From contig NZ_QOVF01000003.1 of assembly GCF_008365385.1 (NCBI RefSeq), positions 248,001-312,000 of the forward strand: 64,000 nucleotides of DNA. The letters run 5' to 3'. Below, piece after piece: positions 53,960 through 64,000 of this stretch. The notes under the pieces are model-generated. The model did not search any database. It saw nothing but the letters and a program-made list of their open reading frames with translations, and was not told the DNA's origin. Within the stretch, counting starts at the first letter, position 1. Every line of letters begins with the position of its first letter. The translations under genes were made by a program, and so were the position numbers. Source of the DNA: Halopseudomonas laoshanensis (GTDB lineage: Bacteria; Pseudomonadota; Gammaproteobacteria; Pseudomonadales; Pseudomonadaceae).

Positions 53960-54472
53960 TCAGGCGCTGGCCTGTTGCTTGTGCAACTTTTCCAGTTTTT
54001 TGCGAATCCGGTCACGTTTCAGGTTAGAAAGGTAATCGACGAACAGCTTACCGTTCAGGTGATCGCATTCGTGTTGAATACACACCGCCAGCAAACCCTC
54101 GCAAACCTCGTCAAAGTGCTCACCTTCGCGGTTCAACGCCTTGACCCGCACGCGTTCGGGACGGGTAACGGTTTCATAGAAGCCGGGGACTGACAGGCAA
54201 CCCTCCTGCATTTCCTCCAGGTCCTCGGTCAACGGCTCTAGTTCGGGGTTAATAAATACCCGCGGGTCGTTGTTGTCCTCGGAAATGTCGATCACCACCA
54301 CCCGTTCGTGCACATTCACCTGGGTCGCTGCCAGGCCAATACCCGGAGCGTCGTACATGGTTTCGAACATATCGTCGACCAACTGACGGATGCGCGCATC
54401 CACCGCCACCACTGGTTTAGCAATGGTCCGCAGGCGTGGGTCAGGAAATTCTAAAATGTTTAATATGGCCAT
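53960..54472 (-). CDS. def: Peptide deformylase
   Basis: 170 residues, metal enzyme that removes the formyl group from new proteins. Motifs GIGLAATQ (44-51), EGCLSVPG (metal C92) and QHECDH (H134, H138) are all intact. Divergent from the LysM gene. Confidence 0.97.
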   Translation of the reverse strand: MAILNILEFPDPRLRTIAKPVVAVDARIRQLVDDMFETMYDAPGIGLAATQVNVHERVVVIDISEDNNDPRVFINPELEPLTEDLEEMQEGCLSVPGFYETVTRPERVRVKALNREGEHFDEVCEGLLAVCIQHECDHLNGKLFVDYLSNLKRDRIRKKLEKLHKQQASA

Positions 54473-54611
54473 GTCTGTTTGTGACGCAATTGTGGAATAA
54501 ATCTAATTTGTGCTGCTAAGATGATGAGCAGCTTGGAAATAGAACGGATTTGACGTATTAAAGTCTCCGTCAAACCTGGTTGCTGGCCTCTATAATAAAG
54601 GGATTCATGTC

Positions 54612-55637
54612 ATGAGGAAAACATTACTCGGCCTTCTGCTGCTCTCAATCAGTTTTTGGGCGCAGGCACAGGAGCCCGTTTTTAGGGATGGTCATCCGGA
54701 ACGGTACCAGGTTGTGAAGGGGGATACACTTTGGGATATCGCCGGGCGCTTCCTTAACCTGCCATGGAAATGGCCAGAAATATGGCATGCGAACCCGCAG
54801 ATCAATAACCCCCATCTGATTTATCCCGGCGATATGATCTCGCTGGTGTACATCGATGGCCAGCCACGGCTGATGGTCAATCGCGGTCAGGGCGGCAACA
54901 TCAAACTGTCTCCTACCGTACGTTCCCAGCCAATTGCCGAAGCGATTCCGACCATTCCGCTGGAAGCGATCAACGCCTTTCTCAGAGCCGGCCGCATTAT
55001 TGATGACCCCGCTGTACTGGAAGCCGCGCCCTACGTTATCGGCGGCCAGGCGGAGAGTGTGGTGGCAGGTGCGGGCAGTCGCGTTTATGCGCGTGGCAAC
55101 ATCGATCCGTCGATTCCGGGCTATGGCATCTACCGCCGTGAGAAGGCCTATACCGATCCGCAGACCGGTGAGTTTCTCGGGATTCACGCCCAGGAGCTGG
55201 GCCATGGCGAAGTAGCGGCAACCGAGCGCGATATCGCAACCCTGGATATCTCGCGCAGCAGCCAGGAAATTCGCGTTAACGATCGCCTCCTGCCTACCGA
55301 GGAACGCCCGCTGGCGTCCACCTTCTTCCCCAGTGAGCCGGCCGGCGAGATTGATGGCCTGATTCTGGACGTACCCAATGGCGTCACTCAGATTGGCCAG
55401 TACGATGTGGTGCTGATCAACAAGGGCGCTCGGGACGGTCTCAAGGAAGGCAGCGTGCTGTCGATCTTCAAGACCGGTGAAGTGGTACGTGACCGCGTGC
55501 AGAATGATCAGGTCAGCCTGCCCGATGAGCACGCCGGTTTGATGATGGTGTTCCGCGCCTATGACAAGATGAGCTATGGCATCGTGCTGGAAGCCAGCCG
55601 TCAGATGGCGATCATGGACAAGGTCCGCAATCCCTGA
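54612..55637 (+). CDS. Exported LysM-domain protein
   Basis: 341 residues with a signal peptide (cleavage after AQA at residue 20). The LysM peptidoglycan-binding domain (residues 34-85: YQVVKGDTLWDIAGRF ... HLIYPGDMISLVY) is followed by a long domain of unknown fold. Homologues stand upstream of dprA in many pseudomonads. A perfect TATAAT (54591-54596) lies 15 bases before the start, which would make a very short leader. Confidence 0.88.
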   Translation: MRKTLLGLLLLSISFWAQAQEPVFRDGHPERYQVVKGDTLWDIAGRFLNLPWKWPEIWHANPQINNPHLIYPGDMISLVYIDGQPRLMVNRGQGGNIKLSPTVRSQPIAEAIPTIPLEAINAFLRAGRIIDDPAVLEAAPYVIGGQAESVVAGAGSRVYARGNIDPSIPGYGIYRREKAYTDPQTGEFLGIHAQELGHGEVAATERDIATLDISRSSQEIRVNDRLLPTEERPLASTFFPSEPAGEIDGLILDVPNGVTQIGQYDVVLINKGARDGLKEGSVLSIFKTGEVVRDRVQNDQVSLPDEHAGLMMVFRAYDKMSYGIVLEASRQMAIMDKVRNP

Positions 55638-55657
55638 GACTGGAATGTTAAAGTCTT

Positions 55658-55686
55658 GCGGCACCGCCTGAAACGGGCGGTGCCGC
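55658..55686 (+). terminator. Hairpin between the LysM gene and dprA
   Basis: GCGGCACCGCC (55658-55668) pairs with GGCGGTGCCGC (55676-55686), a perfect 11-base stem, loop TGAAACG. It is followed by GTTCTG, with no T-run, 20 bases after the stop. Confidence 0.5.
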
Positions 55687-55706
55687 GTTCTGATCAAGGA
55701 TGATCC

Positions 55707-56819
55707 ATGCACTACCCCCTGTCCGATAGCCGACAGGCCTTTGTGGTTCTGTCTCTGCTTGATGGGTTTGGCGCACGCGCCGTCACCCGCCTCTTGCCGC
55801 ACTTCCCTTGCCTCGCCGATGTGCTCGACGCCGATCTGTTGCGTCTGCAATCACTCGGGCTCAAACCGCGCGCAATCGAATCAGTGCAAGCCTGGCAACG
55901 CGGTGATGCGGCACTTTTGGCGCGTTTCGAGCGGGTGCAGACCTGGTTGGAGCAATCCGGATGCAGCGTGCTATGTCTGGACTCGCCGGACTATCCCGCC
56001 TTGCTCAGAGAGATCGCTGATCCCCCACCCCTGCTGTATCTGCGCGGTGATCCCGGCTTGCTGCATGATCCGCAACTGGCGATGGTCGGCACCCGCCACC
56101 CTGGCCCGCACGGCGCCGCGACAGCGCGCGCTTTTGCCCGCAGCTTTACCGCCAGTGGCTTGCTGGTGACCAGTGGCATGGCCTTGGGTATCGACGGTGC
56201 CTGCCATCAGGGCGCGCTGGATGCAGAGGGTCAGACGATCGCGGTATGGGGCACGGGGCTGGACAACTGTTACCCCAGGCGACATAAAGCGCTGGCCGCG
56301 CAGATTGTTGAACAGGGCGGCTTGCTGGTATCGGAATTGCCGCCGGACGCAGCAGCGCAGCCGGGCCAGTTTCCGCAAAGAAACCGGATTATCAGCGGTC
56401 TGAGCTTGGGCACGCTGGTGGTCGAGGCCAGCCTTAACAGCGGCTCGCTGATTACCGCGCGCCTGGCGCTGGAGCAGAATCGCGAAGTCTTCGCCATGCC
56501 CGGCTCAATCCACAACACCCAGGCCAAGGGCTGCCATCAGCTGTTGCGCCAGGGCGCGCATCTGGTCGAGACAGTGCAGGATGTGCTGGACGTATTGAAG
56601 CTGCCGCTGAAAGCCGCGCTGGCTGCGGCCGAAGGTTATGACGATGTCACACAGGCGCCTGATAGCCCATTATGGCTCTGCCTGGACCATCAGCCGGCGA
56701 GTATTGACTGGCTCAGCCAGCACAGTGGTTTGGCGGTGGAGCAGGTGATGTACGAGCTGCTTGATCTGGAGCTGGCCGGCCACGTTCAGCAAACCCCGCA
56801 TGGGTTTTCCCGCCGCTGA
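55707..56819 (+). CDS. dprA: DNA-processing protein DprA/Smf
   Basis: 370 residues, loads RecA on incoming single-stranded DNA in transformation. Rossmann-like core with SGMALGIDGACHQGA (156-170), RNRIISGLSLGTLVVEA and GSLITA; N-terminal and C-terminal winged-helix-like domains present. Full length, so it is likely functional. Confidence 0.95.
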   Translation: MHYPLSDSRQAFVVLSLLDGFGARAVTRLLPHFPCLADVLDADLLRLQSLGLKPRAIESVQAWQRGDAALLARFERVQTWLEQSGCSVLCLDSPDYPALLREIADPPPLLYLRGDPGLLHDPQLAMVGTRHPGPHGAATARAFARSFTASGLLVTSGMALGIDGACHQGALDAEGQTIAVWGTGLDNCYPRRHKALAAQIVEQGGLLVSELPPDAAAQPGQFPQRNRIISGLSLGTLVVEASLNSGSLITARLALEQNREVFAMPGSIHNTQAKGCHQLLRQGAHLVETVQDVLDVLKLPLKAALAAAEGYDDVTQAPDSPLWLCLDHQPASIDWLSQHSGLAVEQVMYELLDLELAGHVQQTPHGFSRR

Positions 56820-56894
56820 TCTCCGCTCCTAAGCGCTTGAGCCTGCGGCGTGGCTCGGATACTGTCACAGCATTGATGGCTTATCGAGGACAGC

Positions 56895-57452
56895 ATGTTG
56901 GCAAACTGGCGTATCAGACAGGTAGAACGCATTCTTCATGCAGGCGGAGTGATTGCCTATCCGACTGAGGCGGTTTGGGGTCTGGGTTGCCATCCCTGGA
57001 AGGCCGATGCGGTCGAGCGGCTGCTGGAATTGAAGCAACGCCCGGTGGAGAAGGGTCTGATTCTAGTCGCCGGTGAGATTGAGCAGTTTGATTTCCTGCT
57101 GTGGGATTTGCCGGATGGTCAGTTGGCCAAACTGCGGCTGTCCTGGCCCGGCGCCAATACCTGGTTGGTACCGCATCAGGATCGCCTGCCGCCGTGGATC
57201 ACCGGGCAGCATGAGACGGTCGCGTTGCGCGTCAGCGCGCATCCATTGATTCGGCAGTTGTGTGCCGTGTGTGGGCCACTGGTGTCGACCTCGGCCAACC
57301 CTTCAGGCCGGCCGGCGGCGCGTTCGCGTTTGCGCGTGGAGCAGTATTTTCATCAGAATCTGGATGCAATTGTGCCTGGCGCATTGGGTGGGCAGCGCAA
57401 TCCCAGTATCATCAGGGACTTGCAGACCGATCAGATCATCCGCCCGTCCTGA
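56895..57452 (+). CDS. tsaC: Threonylcarbamoyl-AMP synthase (YrdC/TsaC)
   Basis: 185 residues. Makes threonylcarbamoyl-adenylate from threonine, bicarbonate and ATP for t6A37 tRNA modification. [13 protein letters not shown] and [11 protein letters not shown] are family motifs; the K-x-R signature is in [16 protein letters not shown] before the ATG. hemF follows 9 bases later. Confidence 0.94.
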   Translation: MLANWRIRQVERILHAGGVIAYPTEAVWGLGCHPWKADAVERLLELKQRPVEKGLILVAGEIEQFDFLLWDLPDGQLAKLRLSWPGANTWLVPHQDRLPPWITGQHETVALRVSAHPLIRQLCAVCGPLVSTSANPSGRPAARSRLRVEQYFHQNLDAIVPGALGGQRNPSIIRDLQTDQIIRPS

Positions 57453-59203
<1,751 letters not shown>

Positions 59204-59242
59204 ATCCGCGAGGCTGAGTTTCCCCGCGGCCTGACGTGCTCT

Positions 59243-60055
59243 TTAGTTTCTGGCCTGTTTGACGGCTGCCGATAACGCCGAGACCAGGCTCAGCACATCC
59301 TTGACGCCCTGTTCTGGCGAATTCGCGTTGGCGATCTGTTCCACCAGCGCCGAGCCGACCACCACCCCTTGTGCATCCAGTGCGAAGCGCGCTGCCTGTT
59401 CCGGCGTGCGTACGCCGAAGCCGACACAGACCGGCAGCTCGGTTTGCTGTTGAATTGCGCCAATCGCATCGCGCACCGTGGCGTTATCCGCCTGCCCTAC
59501 CCCAGTCACGCCATTGAGCGATACGTAGTAGAGGAAACCGCTGGCGCGATCCAGTACCGCCGGTAGCCGTTTGGCGTCGGTCGTCGGCGTGGCCATACGG
59601 ATCATGTCCAGCCCCGCTTCGCGAGCCAGGGGCCCCAGTTCACTGTCGTGTTCGGCGGGCAGATCGACAATCAGCAGACCATCCACTCCGGCTTCCCGTG
59701 CGTCACGCATAAAGGCTTCCGGGCCATAGCGGTAGATCGGGTTGTAATAGCCCATCAGCACCAGCGGCGTGGTCTGATCATCGCGCCGGAACTGGCGAAC
59801 CATTTCCAGGGTTTTCAGTTGCGTCTGCCCCGCGTTCAGGGCGCGCACGGCAGCGGCCTGAATGGTCGGGCCATCGGCCATCGGATCGCTGAAGGGCATG
59901 CCCAGTTCAATCACGTCTGCGCCTGCCGCCGGCAATTGCTTGAGCAGCGACAGACTGGCGTCATAGCCAGGGTCACCTGCACAGATATAGGTCACCAGCG
60001 CGGAGCGGTTGGCGGCTTTGAGTTCGGCAAAGCGTCCGGCTAAACGTGAGGTCAT
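59243..60055 (-). CDS. trpA: Tryptophan synthase alpha subunit
   Basis: 270 residues. Splits indole-3-glycerol phosphate to indole. Catalytic E50 and D61 are in [15 protein letters not shown]. The start overlaps the trpB stop by 4 bases. Homologues in pseudomonads are activated by TrpI with indoleglycerol phosphate. Confidence 0.97.
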   Translation of the reverse strand: MTSRLAGRFAELKAANRSALVTYICAGDPGYDASLSLLKQLPAAGADVIELGMPFSDPMADGPTIQAAAVRALNAGQTQLKTLEMVRQFRRDDQTTPLVLMGYYNPIYRYGPEAFMRDAREAGVDGLLIVDLPAEHDSELGPLAREAGLDMIRMATPTTDAKRLPAVLDRASGFLYYVSLNGVTGVGQADNATVRDAIGAIQQQTELPVCVGFGVRTPEQAARFALDAQGVVVGSALVEQIANANSPEQGVKDVLSLVSALSAAVKQARN

Positions 60056-61263
60056 GCTTTTTCCTCCATCAGACGCAATACGGTCGGCATGTCCTTGTCA
60101 CCGCGCCCGGACAGGCAGACCACCATCAGATGATCCTTGGGCAGCAGCGGCGCGCGTTTGGCGACTTCGGCCAGCGCATGGGCGGTTTCCAGTGCTGGAA
60201 TAATGCCTTCCTGGCGACAGCAGACGTGGAATGCCTCCAGCGCCTCGGTGTCGGTCACGGCGGCATAATCCACCCGGCCCTGTTCGTGCAACCAGGCGTG
60301 TTCCGGGCCGATACCCGGATAATCCAGGCCAGCGGAGACCGAATGCGCATCGGTGATCTGGCCGTCGTTATCCTGCAGCAGGTAGGTGCGGTTGCCGTGC
60401 AACACGCCGGCCACGCCGCCTTTGAGGCTGGCAGCATGCTTGCCGCTGTCCAGGCCTTCACCGGCTGCTTCCACGCCAATCAACTGCACGCTGGGGTCAT
60501 CCAGAAACGCGTGAAACAGGCCCATCGCATTCGAGCCGCCGCCAATGCAGGCGACCAGGCTATCGGGCAGGCGCCCTTCGCGGGCTTGCATCTGCACTCG
60601 CGTTTCCCGACCAATCACCGCCTGAAATTCACGGACCATGGTGGGATAGGGATGCGGTCCGGCGACGGTGCCGATCATGTAGAAGGTGTTGTCGACATTG
60701 GTGACCCAGTCACGCAGTGCCTCGTTCATCGCGTCCTTCAGCGTGCCGGTGCCAGAGGTCACGGGCACGATCTCGGCGCCCATCAGGCGCATGCGTGAAA
60801 CGTTGTCCCGCTGGCGTTCGATATCGGTGGCGCCCATATAAACCACACAGGGCAGGCCGAAGCGCGCGGCCACAGTGGCGGTAGCCACGCCGTGCATGCC
60901 AGCGCCGGTCTCGGCGATGATCCGCGTTTTACCCATACGCTTGGCCAACAGCACCTGACCGATGCAGTTATTGATCTTGTGCGCGCCGGTGTGGTTCAGC
61001 TCTTCGCGCTTGAAGTAGATCTTGGCACCGCCATACAGCTCGGTCAGGCGTTCAGCAAAATACAGCGGGCTGGGACGGCCGACGAACTCGGCCTGGAAGC
61101 GGTCGAGTTCGGCGAGAAAGTTCGGCTCGCTCAGGGCGGTGTTGAAGGCCTGCTCAAGATCGAGAATCAGCGGCATCAGGGACTCGGCGACAAAGCGCCC
61201 ACCGAAGGAGCCGAATTGGCCCTGGGCGTCTGCGCCGCGACTGAAATTGGTGTTGGTCTGCAT
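60052..61263 (-). CDS. trpB: Tryptophan synthase beta subunit
   Basis: 403 residues, PLP enzyme making tryptophan from indole and serine. The PLP lysine is K96 in [20 protein letters not shown] binds the PLP phosphate. GAGG site before the ATG. Divergent from trpI. Confidence 0.97.
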   Translation of the reverse strand: MQTNTNFSRGADAQGQFGSFGGRFVAESLMPLILDLEQAFNTALSEPNFLAELDRFQAEFVGRPSPLYFAERLTELYGGAKIYFKREELNHTGAHKINNCIGQVLLAKRMGKTRIIAETGAGMHGVATATVAARFGLPCVVYMGATDIERQRDNVSRMRLMGAEIVPVTSGTGTLKDAMNEALRDWVTNVDNTFYMIGTVAGPHPYPTMVREFQAVIGRETRVQMQAREGRLPDSLVACIGGGSNAMGLFHAFLDDPSVQLIGVEAAGEGLDSGKHAASLKGGVAGVLHGNRTYLLQDNDGQITDAHSVSAGLDYPGIGPEHAWLHEQGRVDYAAVTDTEALEAFHVCCRQEGIIPALETAHALAEVAKRAPLLPKDHLMVVCLSGRGDKDMPTVLRLMEEKA

Positions 61264-61339
61264 AATCGCTACCTCTTTTGAATTGCAGCCAGACTAGGGG
61301 AGGCAGGCGTTAAAAAAAACCGATAAGATGGCATGAACC

Positions 61340-61356
61340 TGTGAGAAAAAGTGACA
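61340..61356. promoter_or_regulatory. Candidate LysR-type (TrpI) binding site
   Basis: A T-N11-A motif (T61342 to A61354) within an imperfect dyad in the 100-base gap between trpB and trpI. A TrpI site is expected here from the known trpI/trpBA arrangement of pseudomonads; this match is weak. Confidence 0.35.
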
Positions 61357-61363
61357 TATAAAT

Positions 61364-62260
61364 ATGAGTCGTGATCTCCCCTCTCTCAACGCTTTAAGGG
61401 CTTTCGAGGCGGCAGCGCAGCTGGAAAGCGTGAGCCAGGCTGCAGAACAATTGAATGTAACGCATGGTGCGGTCAGCCGTCAGATTCGCACATTGGAAGA
61501 AGAGCTAGGCGTTAGCCTGTTTGAAAAAGTCGGCCGAGGCGTGCAACTGACGCCGGCGGGGAGACGGCTGCGCGATGCCAGCCGCGAGGCCTTCGATGGG
61601 CTGCGCAGCGCCTGTGCAGAGATTCGTCAGGCGCAAGCGCACGCGCCCTTTTTGCTGGCCTGCCCCGGCAGTCTGCTGGCGCGCTGGTTTATTCCCCGTC
61701 TGGACCGGTTGAATAGCGAACTGCCGGGTCTGAATCTGCATCTGTCTGCCAGCGAAGGCGAGATGGATCCGCGCAAGCCTGGCGTCAGTGCCACGCTGCT
61801 CTTCGCCGAACCACCGTGGCCAGCGGATATGCAGGTGTACGAGCTGGCCAAGGAGCGGATTGGCCCGGTATTCAGCCCGCGCTATGCGGGCGCGGCGGCG
61901 CTGTTGGATCAGCCTGCCGACAAACTCTTCACCGAGGCATTGCTGCACACGCACTCGCGTGAGCAGGCCTGGCCAGACTGGGCCCAGGCTTGCGGACTCG
62001 ATCCCGCCGAGCTGCATCAGGGCCAGGGCTTCGAGCACCTGTATTATCTGCTGGAAGCAGCGCTAGCCGGCCTGGGCGTTGCGATCGCGCCGCAGCAACT
62101 GGTCGCTGACGACATCGCCGCTGGGCGCTTGTTGGCGCCTTGGGGCTTTGTCGGCACCTCCAATTGCCTGACACTCTGGACCAGTGCTCGCGCGTCGCAA
62201 ACCCAATCAGCGCGCCTTGCTGAGTGGTTGCGGGTCAATCTCCAGACTGACGCTGGCTGA
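61364..62260 (+). CDS. trpI: LysR-type activator of trpBA
   Basis: 298 residues. N-terminal HTH ([19 protein letters not shown], residues 22-40) and a C-terminal effector domain as in LysR proteins. In Pseudomonas TrpI activates trpBA in response to indole-glycerol phosphate; the divergent trpB makes this assignment secure. No clear ribosome site upstream of the ATG. Confidence 0.92.
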   Translation: MSRDLPSLNALRAFEAAAQLESVSQAAEQLNVTHGAVSRQIRTLEEELGVSLFEKVGRGVQLTPAGRRLRDASREAFDGLRSACAEIRQAQAHAPFLLACPGSLLARWFIPRLDRLNSELPGLNLHLSASEGEMDPRKPGVSATLLFAEPPWPADMQVYELAKERIGPVFSPRYAGAAALLDQPADKLFTEALLHTHSREQAWPDWAQACGLDPAELHQGQGFEHLYYLLEAALAGLGVAIAPQQLVADDIAAGRLLAPWGFVGTSNCLTLWTSARASQTQSARLAEWLRVNLQTDAG

Positions 62261-62268
62261 GCTGGCAG

Positions 62269-63231
<963 letters not shown>

Positions 63232-63341
63232 TCAATCTCGGGACGTTCAGGGCAATGTACTGAATTGCGGCGGCCCTGTCCTCAGTGGCGAATCAGGCTC
63301 ATGCTAGGATTAAGCCCAAAGAATGTTGCCGGAGAATCCGC

Positions 63342-64000
63342 ATGAGCCTGCCTGTCGTAATGCATAGCCCTGATCAGCATGCGCTGTCCCATAGCCGCAT
63401 GGCGCGCTACCGCGATTGGCTGCAGGCGCAAGGCGCCTCGCCCGGAACGGATTATCAAACGCTGCATGCCTGGTCGATAGCGGACATCGAGGCGTTTTGG
63501 CAGAGCATCTGGGACTATACCGGCGTGATCGCTGCCACGCCTGCGGGCAAGGTGCTGGAAAGTCATGCCTTGCCCGGTGCGCGCTGGTTCCCCGAAGCGC
63601 GCTTGAACTTCGCCGAGAATCTGTTGCGTTATGCGTTGCAAGGTGACGCACAAGCGCCAGCCTTGCATGCGCGCTCGGAGACGCGGCCCGATTTCACCCT
63701 CAGCCGTGCCGACCTTTTGAATCAGGTGGCGGCCCTGGCGGCCTGGTTAAGCGAGAGCGGCGTGGTACCCGGCGATCGTGTTGCCGCCGTGGTGGCGAAT
63801 ATCCCCGAGGCGATCGTCGGTATGTTGGCCTGTGCCAGCCTCGGCGCGGTCTGGTCCTCCGCTTCACCGGATTTCGGCACCAGCGGCATTCTTGACCGCT
63901 TCAGCCAGATCGAGCCTCGCGTGCTGATCTGCGTGAACGGTTATGGCTATGGCGGCAAGGTATTCGACCGTCGGCAACAGGCGTTGGAGTTGCGCTCCCA
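63342..64000 (+). CDS. Acetoacetyl-CoA synthetase, 3' end cut off
   Basis: The frame opens at ATG 63342 (GGAG upstream) and stays open to the window end, giving 219 residues of an enzyme of about 650. The AMP-forming ligase family is shown by RWFPEARLNFAENLL and IPEAIVGMLACASLGAVWSS. It activates acetoacetate with CoA. Divergent from the deaminase gene. Confidence 0.85.
   Translation, partial: MSLPVVMHSPDQHALSHSRMARYRDWLQAQGASPGTDYQTLHAWSIADIEAFWQSIWDYTGVIAATPAGKVLESHALPGARWFPEARLNFAENLLRYALQGDAQAPALHARSETRPDFTLSRADLLNQVAALAAWLSESGVVPGDRVAAVVANIPEAIVGMLACASLGAVWSSASPDFGTSGILDRFSQIEPRVLICVNGYGYGGKVFDRRQQALELRS

Noticed and set aside
54645-55850. A 401-codon minus-strand frame over the LysM gene
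   Set aside because: Antisense shadow of the LysM gene and the start of dprA.

Overview
The window is a chromosomal segment around the replication origin of a gamma-proteobacterium of the family Pseudomonadaceae. The evidence is the gene order rnpA-rpmH-oriC-dnaA-dnaN-recF-gyrB, the mnmE/mnmG/rsmG/parA/parB/atpIBEFHAGDC block on one side, glyQS, rsmB-fmt-def, dprA-tsaC-hemF-aroE and a divergent trpI/trpBA pair on the other, and ParB-type parS sites of the Pseudomonas form (TGTTCCACGTGGAACA). Protein sequences look like Pseudomonas but not like P. aeruginosa itself; a Halopseudomonas-like lineage is possible, but this is only an impression. No rRNA, tRNA, insertion sequence, prophage or CRISPR array was seen.

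Layout. 1-5.4 kb: end of pycA, pycB, a beta-carbonic anhydrase and purE-purK, a run of enzymes that use or make bicarbonate. 5.5-11.5 kb: small genes on the plus strand (cbpA-cbpM, a DUF3299 protein, a hydrolase, trmO, DUF3301, a YjbR-like protein, a CobW GTPase, a small secreted protein), with a parS site in front of the CobW gene. 11.5-15.6 kb, minus strand: DUF192 and PilZ proteins, a cyclopropane-fatty-acid synthase-like enzyme and glmU. 15.8-22.9 kb: the full nine-gene ATP synthase operon with a good sigma70-type promoter. 23.1-29.3 kb: parB, parA, rsmG, mnmG, an origin-like intergenic region, mnmE. 29.4-31.9 kb: yidC, yidD, rnpA, rpmH. 32.0-32.5 kb: oriC. 32.5-38.7 kb: dnaA, dnaN, recF (with two parS sites inside its coding sequence) and gyrB.

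38.7-40.2 kb is the only stretch with a clearly accessory look: an exported protein of unknown family, a 335-base gap and two small conserved or unknown proteins. After it come an orphan PilT/PilU-family ATPase, the glyQ-glyS-gmhB-plsC cluster, a CvfB-like RNA-binding protein, tag, a lipid A-type acyltransferase, a PilZ protein, the def/fmt/rsmB/trkA/trkH series, a LysM protein, dprA-tsaC-hemF-aroE, trpBA with trpI, an adenine/adenosine deaminase and the start of an acetoacetyl-CoA synthetase gene.

The most interesting non-coding features are a second origin-like region between mnmG and mnmE that shares a 41-base core (31 of 41 identical, no gaps) with the dnaA-proximal oriC; three perfect parS palindromes; a terminator-like hairpin in the purEK leader; an inverted-repeat element between glmU and atpC; and an intrinsic terminator between def and fmt. 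I did not find a convincing new multi-gene system: most of the window is conserved core genome.
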